Of a stretch of 64,000 nt of DNA, positions 51,843 through 62,665 are shown one piece after another (the stretch's first letter is position 1; each line of letters starts with the position of its first letter). Location: the NCBI GenBank assembly GCA_913775725.1, contig CAJYNG010000019.1:124001-188000 (forward strand), read 5' to 3'. A program made the position numbers and the translations under genes. The notes below the pieces were generated by a model. The model saw nothing but the letters and a program-made list of their open reading frames with translations. It searched no databases and was not told the origin of the DNA. This DNA comes from an uncultured Stenotrophomonas sp. Its GTDB lineage: Bacteria; Pseudomonadota; Gammaproteobacteria; Xanthomonadales; Xanthomonadaceae.

Positions 51843-52580
51843 ATGCAGCCATCTCCCTGGACACCCACCGCCAGCGGCACACCGACCCAGGTCCTGCTGG
51901 TGGAAGACGATCGTCGCCTGGCCGAGCTGGTCAGCGATTACCTCCACGAACATGGCTTCGTCGTGCAGCACGTCGCGCGTGGCGACCTCGCCGACGCCGC
52001 CTGCCGCCAGCATGCGCCCGAGCTGGTGGTGCTGGACCTGATGCTGCCCGGCCTCGGTGGCATCGATGTATGCCGGCAGATCCGCAGTTTCTCCGATGTG
52101 CCGATCCTGATGCTGACTGCCTGCGAGGACGACATCGAGCAGGTGCTGGGCCTGGAATCGGGCGCCGACGACTATGTGCACAAGCCGATCGAGCCGCGCC
52201 TGCTGCTGGCCCGTCTGCGCGCGCTGCTGCGCCGCCGCCATGGCAGCAGCAACACCGGCACGCCCTGCCGCCTGATGCACGGCGAACTGCTGATCGACCG
52301 CATGCAGCGCGAGGTGCACCTGCATGGCCAGCCGGTGGATATGGGCACCACCGAATTCGAGATTCTGTGGCTGCTGGCCAGCCAGCCGGGGCAGATCCTC
52401 TCGCGCGACCAGATCCTGCAGGCGGTGCGCGGCATCGGCTTCGACGGCCTGGACCGCAGTGTCGATGTCAGCATCGGCAAGCTGCGCCGCAAGCTCGGCG
52501 ACGATGCGCGCGAACCGCGACGGATCAAGACCGTGTGGGGTCGTGGCTACCAGTTCAACCCGTCGGCCTGGACGGCATGA
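51843..52580 (+). CDS. OmpR-family response regulator (RstA-like)
   Basis: The 245-residue regulator has a receiver domain (acidic E21-D22-D23, phosphoacceptor D65 in VVLDLMLPG, K114) and a winged-helix output domain (about 145-240; RSVDVSIGKLRRKLGDD, GRGYQF). It overlaps the sensor kinase by 4 bp (ATGA). The closest named pair is RstA/RstB. A TTACA direct repeat with 10-bp period 17 bp after the kinase gene may be one of its targets. Confidence 0.92.
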   Translation: MQPSPWTPTASGTPTQVLLVEDDRRLAELVSDYLHEHGFVVQHVARGDLADAACRQHAPELVVLDLMLPGLGGIDVCRQIRSFSDVPILMLTACEDDIEQVLGLESGADDYVHKPIEPRLLLARLRALLRRRHGSSNTGTPCRLMHGELLIDRMQREVHLHGQPVDMGTTEFEILWLLASQPGQILSRDQILQAVRGIGFDGLDRSVDVSIGKLRRKLGDDAREPRRIKTVWGRGYQFNPSAWTA

Positions 52581-53872
52581 AGCGGCTGTTCCTGCGCCTG
52601 TGGCTGGTGGTCGGCGCGAGCTTCCTGATCACCCTGCTGCTGATCAACGTGATCTTCGATCGCATCTACCTGCCGTTCCAGCAGCGTGTGTTCGCAGAGC
52701 AGGTGCGCGGCCAGCTGTATGCATTACGGCAGGGACTGGACGGAAAGGACCCGGTCGCCCAGCAGGATCAGCTGGCGCAATGGCAACCCCACTATGGCAT
52801 CGCACTGGCTCTGCTGCCGTCAGCGCCGGCCCTCGCGGCGGGCGAACAGGAACAGCTGCAGCGCAACGGGCTCATCTCCCGGCAGAAGTTCGAGATCGTA
52901 CTGGCGCCGCTTGATCCACTGAATCCCAACGGTCCCTGGCTGCGCCTGCACCTGCCAGGCGAGCCGTCGATGACCCTGTATCTCACCCTGATCGCGTATT
53001 CGGTGATGCTGGCGCTGTTCGGGCTGTGCCTGTACGCGTGGTCGCGGCTGCTCTGGCGCGACCTGGACGCCCTGCGCGTGCATGCCGACCGCATTGGCGC
53101 CGGCGACCTGCAGGCACGCGCGCAGGTGTCGCCGCGCTCGCAGATCCGGGTCATCCTCGAACACTCCAACCGCATGGCGGCGCGCGTAGCCGAACTGGTG
53201 CAGCGCCAACGCGACCTGACCCATGCGATCTCGCACGAACTGCGCACCCCGATCGCGCGCGTGGCCTTCGGCCTGGACCTGATGCAGGACAGTGACGATC
53301 GCGAACGCCGCGAACGGCTGGCACAGGGCCTGCACGGCGACCTGGCCGAACTCAACCGGCTGGTCAGCGAACTGCTGGCCTATGAGCGCCTGGAACATCC
53401 CAGCGAAGGCGAACCGCTACAGCGCATCGAAGCCAACGACTGGCTGCAGGCCTGCCTGGCCGATGTGCGTCGTGATGCCGAACGTGCCGGCGTGGTCCTG
53501 CGCGTGCAGCCCAGTGCATTGCCACGGGTGGATGCCGAGCCGCGCCTGCTGCAGCTGGCACTGAGCAATCTGGTGGGCAATGCGCTGCGCCACACGCATT
53601 CGCAGGTGGAAGTCTCGCTGGTCGGTGTCGGCGGCCGCGCCTGCCTGCGTGTGGATGACGACGGCCCCGGCATCGCCGAAGCCGATCGCGAGAAGGTGAT
53701 GCGTCCATTCACCCGCCTGGACGACAGCCGCAGCCGCGACACCGGCGGCTTCGGGCTGGGCCTGGCCATTGTCAGCCGCATCGCCGCCCGCCACGGTGGC
53801 GAACTGCGCATCAGCCGCGCCACGCTGGGCGGCGCGCGCCTGGAAATGCACTGGCCGCTGGCTGCCAGCTGA
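52577..53872 (+). CDS. Sensor histidine kinase (RstB-like)
   Basis: The 431-residue kinase has two transmembrane helices (about 9-28 and 132-155), a periplasmic sensor of about 100 residues and a HAMP linker. The dimerisation His is H220 (ISHELRTP), and the HATPase domain has NLVGNALRHT, DDDGPGI and GGFGLGLAIV. It is translationally coupled to the regulator before it. Confidence 0.93.
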   Translation: MKRLFLRLWLVVGASFLITLLLINVIFDRIYLPFQQRVFAEQVRGQLYALRQGLDGKDPVAQQDQLAQWQPHYGIALALLPSAPALAAGEQEQLQRNGLISRQKFEIVLAPLDPLNPNGPWLRLHLPGEPSMTLYLTLIAYSVMLALFGLCLYAWSRLLWRDLDALRVHADRIGAGDLQARAQVSPRSQIRVILEHSNRMAARVAELVQRQRDLTHAISHELRTPIARVAFGLDLMQDSDDRERRERLAQGLHGDLAELNRLVSELLAYERLEHPSEGEPLQRIEANDWLQACLADVRRDAERAGVVLRVQPSALPRVDAEPRLLQLALSNLVGNALRHTHSQVEVSLVGVGGRACLRVDDDGPGIAEADREKVMRPFTRLDDSRSRDTGGFGLGLAIVSRIAARHGGELRISRATLGGARLEMHWPLAAS

Positions 53873-53888
53873 ATGCCCAAGGGCGCCA

Positions 53889-53903
53889 TTACAGTTGATT
53901 ACA
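53889..53903 (+). promoter_or_regulatory. TTACA direct repeat, candidate response-regulator site
   Basis: TTACA at 53889-53893 and again at 53899-53903 (starts exactly 10 bases apart) give two same-strand half-sites one helical turn apart, the usual geometry for a dimer of OmpR/PhoB-type regulators. It resembles the RstA box, whose reported core contains two TACA elements. It lies 110 bp before the mipA-like gene and just after the two-component pair. Confidence 0.5.
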
Positions 53904-54012
53904 ACTCCCGCACAACTGCGGAGGGATCGGTCGCCGGCATATCGCCACGCTGGCAACCCTGCAGAACACGCCGGATGCGCGTGCTGCTTTCCTCCCATTG
54001 TCGAGAGTTTCC

Positions 54013-54813
54013 ATGTCCCAGCTTCGCCGTTCCCCCGCCCTGCTCTGCCTGGCCCTGTCGCCGCTGTTCGCGGCCCCGATCGCCCACGCCAAGGATGACC
54101 ACTGGACCTTCGAGCTCGCCGCTGGCGGTGGCGTGACCCCTCGCTACAGCGGCAGCGAGGAGTATCGTGCGACGCCTTCGCTGTCCTTCGATGTCACCTC
54201 GCCGGGAGGCTGGTTTCTGGGCACCAGCGGCATCGGCTGGGGCACCACCCTCGGCGAGCACACCCGCGTGCGTGCCTACGTCGGTGCCAGCGGCATCCGC
54301 AAGGACAAGGATTCGCTGCTCGGTGGTTCGGACTTCCTGCGCGGCATGGGTGATATCGATACCCGTCCCCTGGTCGGTGTCTCGGCTGGTTATACGCTGG
54401 GCGAAGCCGTGCTGAGCGGCGCCTGGCAGTTCACCCGCAAGGACGAGGACAAGGCCGAGAACGGCCTGGCGACCCAGCAGGTGCACCTGAACCTGACCAT
54501 GCCGCTGTTCGACCTGGCCGGTGGCGTGGTGAGCGGCAGCGTCTCCACCGACTACGGCAACCGTGGCTACATGCAGACCTGGTACGGCGTCAGCCCGGAA
54601 CAGGCCGCGCGCACCGGCTTTGCCGAGCACAAGCCGAAGGCCGGCCTGGTCAGTGCCGGTCTTGGCCTGAAATGGAGCCACCGCGTGGGCCGCAATGGCA
54701 ACTGGTACATCTCGGCCGAGGGCACGCGCCTGCTCGGCGACGCCGCCGACAGCCCGATCGTGCAGAAGCCCAACCAGTTCGGACTGATGAGCGGCTACAC
54801 GCACCGCTTCTGA
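54013..54813 (+). CDS. MipA/OmpV-family outer-membrane protein
   Basis: The 266-residue protein has a signal peptide (about 1-22) and a barrel of the MipA/OmpV family: GGGVTPRYSGSEEYRATPSLSF near the start, the RxYVGASGIRKDKDS loop, GLGLKWSHRV and a C-terminal YTHRF. Members are scaffolds for murein synthesis or osmo-regulated porins. It lies downstream of an RstAB-like pair and may be under its control. ATG 54013 is used rather than an upstream TTG. Confidence 0.88.
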   Translation: MSQLRRSPALLCLALSPLFAAPIAHAKDDHWTFELAAGGGVTPRYSGSEEYRATPSLSFDVTSPGGWFLGTSGIGWGTTLGEHTRVRAYVGASGIRKDKDSLLGGSDFLRGMGDIDTRPLVGVSAGYTLGEAVLSGAWQFTRKDEDKAENGLATQQVHLNLTMPLFDLAGGVVSGSVSTDYGNRGYMQTWYGVSPEQAARTGFAEHKPKAGLVSAGLGLKWSHRVGRNGNWYISAEGTRLLGDAADSPIVQKPNQFGLMSGYTHRF

Positions 54814-54852
54814 TGCAGGAGGGAGCCCCTCGGCACCCTTTCATCCCTGCGG

Positions 54853-55398
54853 TCAGCGGCAGGCCGGGGCCTGGCCGCTGCCGCACAGCTCGACCTCGCG
54901 CAGCCAACCTATCCACTGCACGACGTCATCCTTCTCAGGCTCGGAACGGAACGATTTCTGCACGGTGTGGAAGCCGTCTGTGCCCTGGATGCCCTTGATC
55001 CAGGTGAACTCGGGCTTGCCGGTGCCCGGGTTCCTGGGGCAGCTGAGCATCAGCAACGCGAACGGGCGACCACGTTCCTCGCCCTCGCGGATCCAGTGAC
55101 TCTGTGCGTCGGGGCAGGCAATGCGCCAACCGGCTTCGATGATGCCAAGGAACTCGCGCGGGCTTGCGTGGCTACTGTTCGGCGCATCGTTGACGGTGAC
55201 CATGTCGGTCCAGTCCTGCACAGTCTGCCCGTTGGGCACGTACTCGGTGATGCGGTTGCCCTGCGCATCGCTGTTTTGGTGGGCCTGGTGGTAGCCCTTC
55301 ATCGGCGGCAGCTGCACCTGCTCCGCAGCGGCGGCATGGGTAGCCGAAGTGGCGAGTGCCAGAGCGATGCAGAGTGAAGCCAGGCGTGTGACGTCCAT
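54853..55398 (-). CDS. Small exported protein of unknown function
   Basis: The 181-residue protein has a signal peptide (about 1-24) and a mature domain with three Cys (WRIACPDA, LMLSCPRN, VELCGSGQAPACR). Recurring features are Trp and Gly (GWRIACP, WIKGIQGTDGFHTVQKSF, WIGWLREVELCG). AAGGAGA precedes ATG 55398. I do not recognise a family; similar short exported proteins are scattered in Xanthomonadaceae. Confidence 0.75.
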   Translation of the reverse strand: MDVTRLASLCIALALATSATHAAAAEQVQLPPMKGYHQAHQNSDAQGNRITEYVPNGQTVQDWTDMVTVNDAPNSSHASPREFLGIIEAGWRIACPDAQSHWIREGEERGRPFALLMLSCPRNPGTGKPEFTWIKGIQGTDGFHTVQKSFRSEPEKDDVVQWIGWLREVELCGSGQAPACR

Positions 55399-55447
55399 GC
55401 GGTTCTCCTTGTCCGGGCAAAAGTGCAACAAGGCGATTCTGCACCGG

Positions 55448-55494
55448 AAAAGCCCGCGATGGCGCCCCCACTCGAAGAGGGGGGCGCTTGCGGG
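55448..55494 (-). terminator. Nested intrinsic terminator of clpB
   Basis: On the minus strand an inner GCGCCCCCCTC/GTGGGGGCGC hairpin is nested in an outer CCCGC/GCGGG stem followed by CTTTT, immediately after the clpB stop. Confidence 0.82.
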
Positions 55495-55495
55495 G

Positions 55496-58081
<2,586 letters not shown>

Positions 58082-58131
58082 TGCGAAACCTCATCGGTCA
58101 TCTGGGCCGGCCCGTGCCGGCGATGCTGGAA

Positions 58132-58159
58132 AGATGCGGTTGCCCCACCCGGTTTCAAG
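58132..58159 (-). promoter_or_regulatory. Heat-shock (sigma-32) promoter of clpB
   Basis: On the minus strand CTTGAAA (58153-58159) is followed by 13 bases and CCGCATCT (58132-58139), close to the sigma-32 consensus CTTGAAA-N13-CCCCATNT. It stands about 50 bp before the clpB ATG, correctly placed for the start of transcription. Confidence 0.8.
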
Positions 58160-58293
58160 GGTGGCTGCGACTGCGCCCCGAGGCCAGTCAGCCTGCGGCC
58201 AGCATGCCGGAACGGGTGTGGTCGGCGCGTTGATCCAGCGCAAGCCACTGCGCGCCTGGCACTGGAATCCGCGCATCGCGGATGCGATACTTG

Positions 58294-58312
58294 CGAATCA
58301 TTCTCATTTCGA
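58294..58312 (+). promoter_or_regulatory. Fur-box-like site of the sigma-factor operon
   Basis: The sequence CGAATCATTCTCATTTCGA (58294-58312) is a dyad-like AT-rich site matching the Fur pattern of repeated ATcATT/tCATT hexamers, in an otherwise GC-rich spacer. It precedes the FecI-like gene by about 22 bp and would repress the operon when iron is plentiful. Confidence 0.65.
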
Positions 58313-58334
58313 TCAAGGCCACACATCCCCTTTC

Positions 58335-58829
58335 ATGGGCCTCCACCACGAACAACTGGGCATGCTGTACCACGATCATCGCGTCTGGCTGCACGGCTGG
58401 CTGAGCGGGCGTGTGGGCAATCGCGATGTGGCCGACGATCTCACCCAGGACACCTTCGCGCGGCTGCTGCACGGGCGCGATCTCGCTGCCCTGCGTGAGC
58501 CGCGTGCGTTCCTGACCACGGTCGCGCGCGGGCTGGCCGCCAACTGGTTCCGTCGCCAGGCGCTGGAGCGCACCTACCTGGAATACCTGGCCCAGTTTCC
58601 AGAACCGGTGCTGCCCTCGCTGGAAGAACAGGCGCTGGTGCGTGAGGCTTTGCAGCAGATCGATGCGATGCTGGACGGGTTGCCGGCAATGGCGCGCCGG
58701 GTGTTCCTCCTGGCGCAGTTCGATGGGCTTCGCTATGAGGCCATCGGTGAACAGCTGGGGTTGTCGCTGTCCACGGTAAAGCGGCACATGAAACGGGCAC
58801 TGCTGGGCTGCCTTGCGCATGCCGGCTGA
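58335..58829 (+). CDS. FecI-like ECF sigma factor
   Basis: This is an iron-starvation-type extracytoplasmic-function sigma factor of 164 residues. Region 2 is seen in LTQDTFARLLHGRDLAALREPRAFL and region 4 in LPAMARRVFLLAQFDGLRYEAIGEQLGLSLSTVKRHMKRA. FecI-type factors are controlled by a FecR anti-sigma and by a TonB receptor with an STN domain; both follow directly. The start ATG 58335 is the first in frame after the Fur-like site. Confidence 0.92.
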   Translation: MGLHHEQLGMLYHDHRVWLHGWLSGRVGNRDVADDLTQDTFARLLHGRDLAALREPRAFLTTVARGLAANWFRRQALERTYLEYLAQFPEPVLPSLEEQALVREALQQIDAMLDGLPAMARRVFLLAQFDGLRYEAIGEQLGLSLSTVKRHMKRALLGCLAHAG

Positions 58830-59787
58830 GACCGCCACCGTACCGGCCCTCCCGCCACGTGTATTGGAGCAGGCCGCCGACTGGCTGATGCGCCTGCACG
58901 AAGACGGCAGCGCGGCGCAGCGCACGCGGTGGCAGCGCTGGCACGATGCCGATCCCGACCATGCACGTGCGTGGCAGCGCGCGGAGCGTTTGCTGGCGCT
59001 GAGCGGGCAGGTGCCGCCGCCATTGGCCCACAGCGCACTGCAACGCGCGCCCTCGCCGGGTCGGCGCGCCGTGCTGCGCAGCGTTGCCGCACTGCTGGTG
59101 GCACCACTCGGCGGTTGGCTGGCATGGAGGTTGTGGGATGACGCGGCGTGGGATGCCAGCGTCCGTACCGCCGTGGGCGAACGATCACAGCGGGTGCTGG
59201 ACGATGGCAGCGTGCTGCAGCTGGATACCGGCACTGCGGTCGACGTCGCATTCGATGCGCATGCGCGCCTTCTGCGGCTGCGGCATGGGCAGATGCTGGT
59301 GGAGACAGCCGCTGATCCACAACGCCCGGCGAGGCCGTTCCGGGTTACAACCCCCTACGGCACGCTGCAGGCACTTGGCACCCGTTTCAGCGTGCGCCTG
59401 TTCGGGGACGACGCCCTGCTGGTGGTCCAGCACGGCGCGGTGCGGATCTCCACACAGGGTCAAAAGCGCCAGGTCGACGCCGGGCAGCAGCTGCGCTGGA
59501 ACCTGGCCCGGCTGCCACTGCCCGTACCTGCGTTACCCGGCGCTGACGCGTGGGTCCGGGGCATGCTGGTCGCCGATGCAATGCCGCTGCAACAGGTCTT
59601 GCAGGAGCTGGGGCGCTACCAGCACCGCTGGCTGCGCGTGGATCCGCACGTCGCCGGCCTGCCGGTGTCCGGCGCATTCCCGCTGGACGACCTGCAACGC
59701 AGCCTGTCGATGCTTGCCGCCACCCATGCGCTGCGGATCGAGCAGGGGCTGTGGATCCACGTGTCGGCTGCGGGACATCGCGGCTGA
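58819..59787 (+). CDS. FecR-like anti-sigma/sigma regulator
   Basis: The 322-residue inner-membrane protein has the cytoplasmic DUF4880 domain (about 14-55, DWLMRLHEDGSAAQRTRWQRW), a transmembrane helix (about 84-103) and the periplasmic FecR domain (about 110-200; GERSQRVLDDGSVLQLDTGTAVDV, TPYGTLQALGTRFSVR). ATG 58819 overlaps the sigma gene by 11 bp. It would carry the signal from the receptor's STN domain to the sigma factor. Confidence 0.92.
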   Translation: MPAETATVPALPPRVLEQAADWLMRLHEDGSAAQRTRWQRWHDADPDHARAWQRAERLLALSGQVPPPLAHSALQRAPSPGRRAVLRSVAALLVAPLGGWLAWRLWDDAAWDASVRTAVGERSQRVLDDGSVLQLDTGTAVDVAFDAHARLLRLRHGQMLVETAADPQRPARPFRVTTPYGTLQALGTRFSVRLFGDDALLVVQHGAVRISTQGQKRQVDAGQQLRWNLARLPLPVPALPGADAWVRGMLVADAMPLQQVLQELGRYQHRWLRVDPHVAGLPVSGAFPLDDLQRSLSMLAATHALRIEQGLWIHVSAAGHRG

Positions 59788-59840
59788 CACTTTTCCGAGC
59801 GTCGCGTGGCAGAGGGTATGAACCCCTCATTTTCCTCCCC

Positions 59841-62630
59841 ATGACCGTAAACCTGCCCCGGCTTCGACTGAGCCTCCTCGCCACCGCGCTCGCCGCCACA
59901 CCCGCGCTGGCTCAATCACCGCCCGATGAATCCCTGCACGTCCAGCGCAGCACCGTCTCGCTGGGCAGTGCACTGGGCGCGTTCGCCGCCGAGCATGGCG
60001 TGGCCCTGTCCTTCGACCCCGCGCTGACCCGTGGCCGCCAGGCTCCATCGATTGCCACAGGCCTGGACGTGGACGCAGGGTTCGACGCACTGCTGCACGG
60101 CAGCGGGCTGCGCGCGGTGCGGCGCGCCGATGGCAGCTACACCTTGCAGCGTGCGCAGGTGTCGGCAGGCGCACGACGCACCAGTACCCTGCACGTGCCG
60201 GGGCAGGACGCCGGCTCGACCTTCGGAGGCAGCCTGCAACTGGACCGCAGCTACGTTGCGGCGCAGGCCGCCGGCAACGGTGACATCACCCGGCTGCTGC
60301 GCATCCATCCCGCCGTGCAGTTCGACAATGCCGACCAGGGCAGCTTCAGCCCCGGCGAAATCCGCCCTGCGGAGATCAGCATCAATGGTGCGAAGTTCTA
60401 TCAGAACGCGTTCATCGTCGATGGCATGAACTTCAACAACGACATCGACCCGGGCGCGGATCCGGAGGTGTACCGGCTGTTCTCCGTTCCAGGCGGCTCG
60501 CAGGCGCTGGCACTGGACAGCAGCCTGCTGGAAGACGTCACCGTGCATGACAGCAACGTTTCGGCCGCCTATGGTGGATTCAACGGCGGCGTGGTGGAAG
60601 CCAGCACCCGACGACCATCGCGCGCCTTCAGCGGCCGCCTGTCCACCCAGTCCTCGCGATCTTCGTGGACACGCTACCACCTGGACTCCACCGTCGCAGA
60701 CAGCTACCAGAAGGCGTCCGGCGCGAATGACGGGCAGCCGGAATTCAAGAAGACCACCACGCGCGCTGATCTGGAAGGCTATCTGACCGACCGCATCGGC
60801 GTCCTGGCCAGTTTCACCCGCAAGCGCTCGACCATTCCCACCTACAACCTGCAGTCGCACCTGGTCGACGATGCGCATCCGGAGAAACAGATCCAGCGAC
60901 GCAGCATCGACAATCTGTTCGTCAAGGCGGTCTGGGAAGCGAGCGACACCCTCGACATCGAGGCAAGCTTTACCCGTGCGCCGGAGGAATCCCACTACTT
61001 CCGCTCCAACGTCCCCGGCGCCGGCATCGACATCATTGGCGGTGGCCGCCAGGCGATGCTCAAGGCGACGTGGTCGCCGCAATGGGGCACTCTGACCCAG
61101 CAGGTGGGCTGGAGTTCTACCGAGCAGTCCCGCCATCCACAGTCTGCGGACTACATGAGCTGGCACTGGGCCGAGGGCAAGGACTGGGGAACCTCGGGCA
61201 GCTCGCTGGAAGGTGAATTCGGCGATATTGACCAGGCACAGAAGACGCTCCAGTACCGTGCCGATCTGATACTGGCACCGCAGCGCTGGCTGGGCATGGA
61301 GCATCGTTTCGCGGCAGGCGTCCAGTACCAGCACCAGGATGTCGACTACGAGCGCCTGGACGACACTTACATCTATGTCTCGCCGGCACGCACCACCAGC
61401 TGTACCAACAAGGCCGGCATCACCGACACGCAGACCTGCTGGATGGGCCTGACCCGCACCGGCCGCGCCAACACCAGCAACTGGCCCGGACAGTTCTTCA
61501 CCAGCCGCACTTATTACACGCGCGGCCGGCTGGACTTCCAGATCGACAGCTGGAGCGCCTACGCCGAAGACAGCATCCGCGCGGGACGCCTGTCGTTGCG
61601 CCCCGGCCTGCGCATCGACCATGACAGCTACATGCGGCACACCACGGTCGCACCCCGCCTGGCGATGTCACTGGATCTCGACGCCGCCGGCGACACCCAG
61701 CTGATCGCGGGCGCCAACCGCTATTACGGCCGCAACGCGGCCACGTGGCGGCTGCGCGATGGCCTTGATCGGCTGCAATACAGGAACCAGCGCCGCCCCA
61801 CCCTCGACAGCGAGTGGACCGCAGGCACGCAGACCGCCAACGGCCTGCATTTCGATCGCCTGAGAATCGCCTACGACGATGAGCTGATGCTGGGCGTCAA
61901 GCAGCAATGGAAGGGCTGGGAGTTCCTCGGCAAGGTCGTCAGCCGCAAGGGGCGTGACCAGGTCGTGCGTTCCAGCAGCCGGGTACAGGACGAACGCGCG
62001 GATGACCCTTCACTGGCCACCCACTACGAAACCTGGAGCAACGACGGCCGCAGCGAGACGCAGATCATCAGCCTTACCGTGCGCCCCCTGCGCCGCCTGC
62101 AGTTCGGCGGAACCAGCACCACGGGCCTGCTGGCGCTGGACTGGACCGATAGCCGCTCTTCTGCGCCCGACTACGAGGACGACTTCAGCACCGCGTACTA
62201 CGAGAATCCGATCATCCGCTACGACGGCAGCTACATCCGCTACCGCGATCGTCCGGCAGACAACTTCACTCGCCCATGGACCGCGCGACTGGCCACCACC
62301 ACGCATATCCCGGCAGCTCGGCTGACCTGGGGCAATACGCTGCGCTACCGGGCCGGCTATCGCGCGATACGGGACACCGGACTGAAGGATGTCCATGACG
62401 GCCAGAGTGTTGCGGTCTGGGAAAGACGGCGGTTTGCCCCTTCGTTGATCTGGGACATGCGCATTGGCTGGGAGCAGCCGTTGTCGACGATGGGCACGGT
62501 GTTTGCCAACGTGGATGTGTTCAACGTGCTGGATCGGCGCGCGGTGAATGGCGTATCCAGCAGCGTCAGCCGCGCGCCATACTACGAAATGGGACGCTCG
62601 TTCTGGCTCGAAGTGGGCTACCGGTTCTGA
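59841..62630 (+). CDS. STN-domain TonB-dependent receptor (FecA-like transducer)
   Basis: The 929-residue receptor has a signal peptide (about 1-25), an N-terminal STN signalling domain (about 30-105, SLGSALGAFAAEHGVALSFD...SGLRAVRRADGSYTL), a plug domain (about 125-265; EISINGAKFYQNAFIVDGM) and a barrel ending GYRF. One extracellular loop has a Cys pair (TTSCTNKAG...TQTCW). The STN domain fits surface signalling through the FecR-like protein just before it. Ligand unknown: sequence does not say whether it is a siderophore, citrate or another chelate. Its stop is followed at once by the di-haem peroxidase. Confidence 0.92.
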   Translation: MTVNLPRLRLSLLATALAATPALAQSPPDESLHVQRSTVSLGSALGAFAAEHGVALSFDPALTRGRQAPSIATGLDVDAGFDALLHGSGLRAVRRADGSYTLQRAQVSAGARRTSTLHVPGQDAGSTFGGSLQLDRSYVAAQAAGNGDITRLLRIHPAVQFDNADQGSFSPGEIRPAEISINGAKFYQNAFIVDGMNFNNDIDPGADPEVYRLFSVPGGSQALALDSSLLEDVTVHDSNVSAAYGGFNGGVVEASTRRPSRAFSGRLSTQSSRSSWTRYHLDSTVADSYQKASGANDGQPEFKKTTTRADLEGYLTDRIGVLASFTRKRSTIPTYNLQSHLVDDAHPEKQIQRRSIDNLFVKAVWEASDTLDIEASFTRAPEESHYFRSNVPGAGIDIIGGGRQAMLKATWSPQWGTLTQQVGWSSTEQSRHPQSADYMSWHWAEGKDWGTSGSSLEGEFGDIDQAQKTLQYRADLILAPQRWLGMEHRFAAGVQYQHQDVDYERLDDTYIYVSPARTTSCTNKAGITDTQTCWMGLTRTGRANTSNWPGQFFTSRTYYTRGRLDFQIDSWSAYAEDSIRAGRLSLRPGLRIDHDSYMRHTTVAPRLAMSLDLDAAGDTQLIAGANRYYGRNAATWRLRDGLDRLQYRNQRRPTLDSEWTAGTQTANGLHFDRLRIAYDDELMLGVKQQWKGWEFLGKVVSRKGRDQVVRSSSRVQDERADDPSLATHYETWSNDGRSETQIISLTVRPLRRLQFGGTSTTGLLALDWTDSRSSAPDYEDDFSTAYYENPIIRYDGSYIRYRDRPADNFTRPWTARLATTTHIPAARLTWGNTLRYRAGYRAIRDTGLKDVHDGQSVAVWERRRFAPSLIWDMRIGWEQPLSTMGTVFANVDVFNVLDRRAVNGVSSSVSRAPYYEMGRSFWLEVGYRF

Positions 62631-62665
62631 GGCCCGCGCGCCGCCGCAGGCTTGGCTGGATTGCA

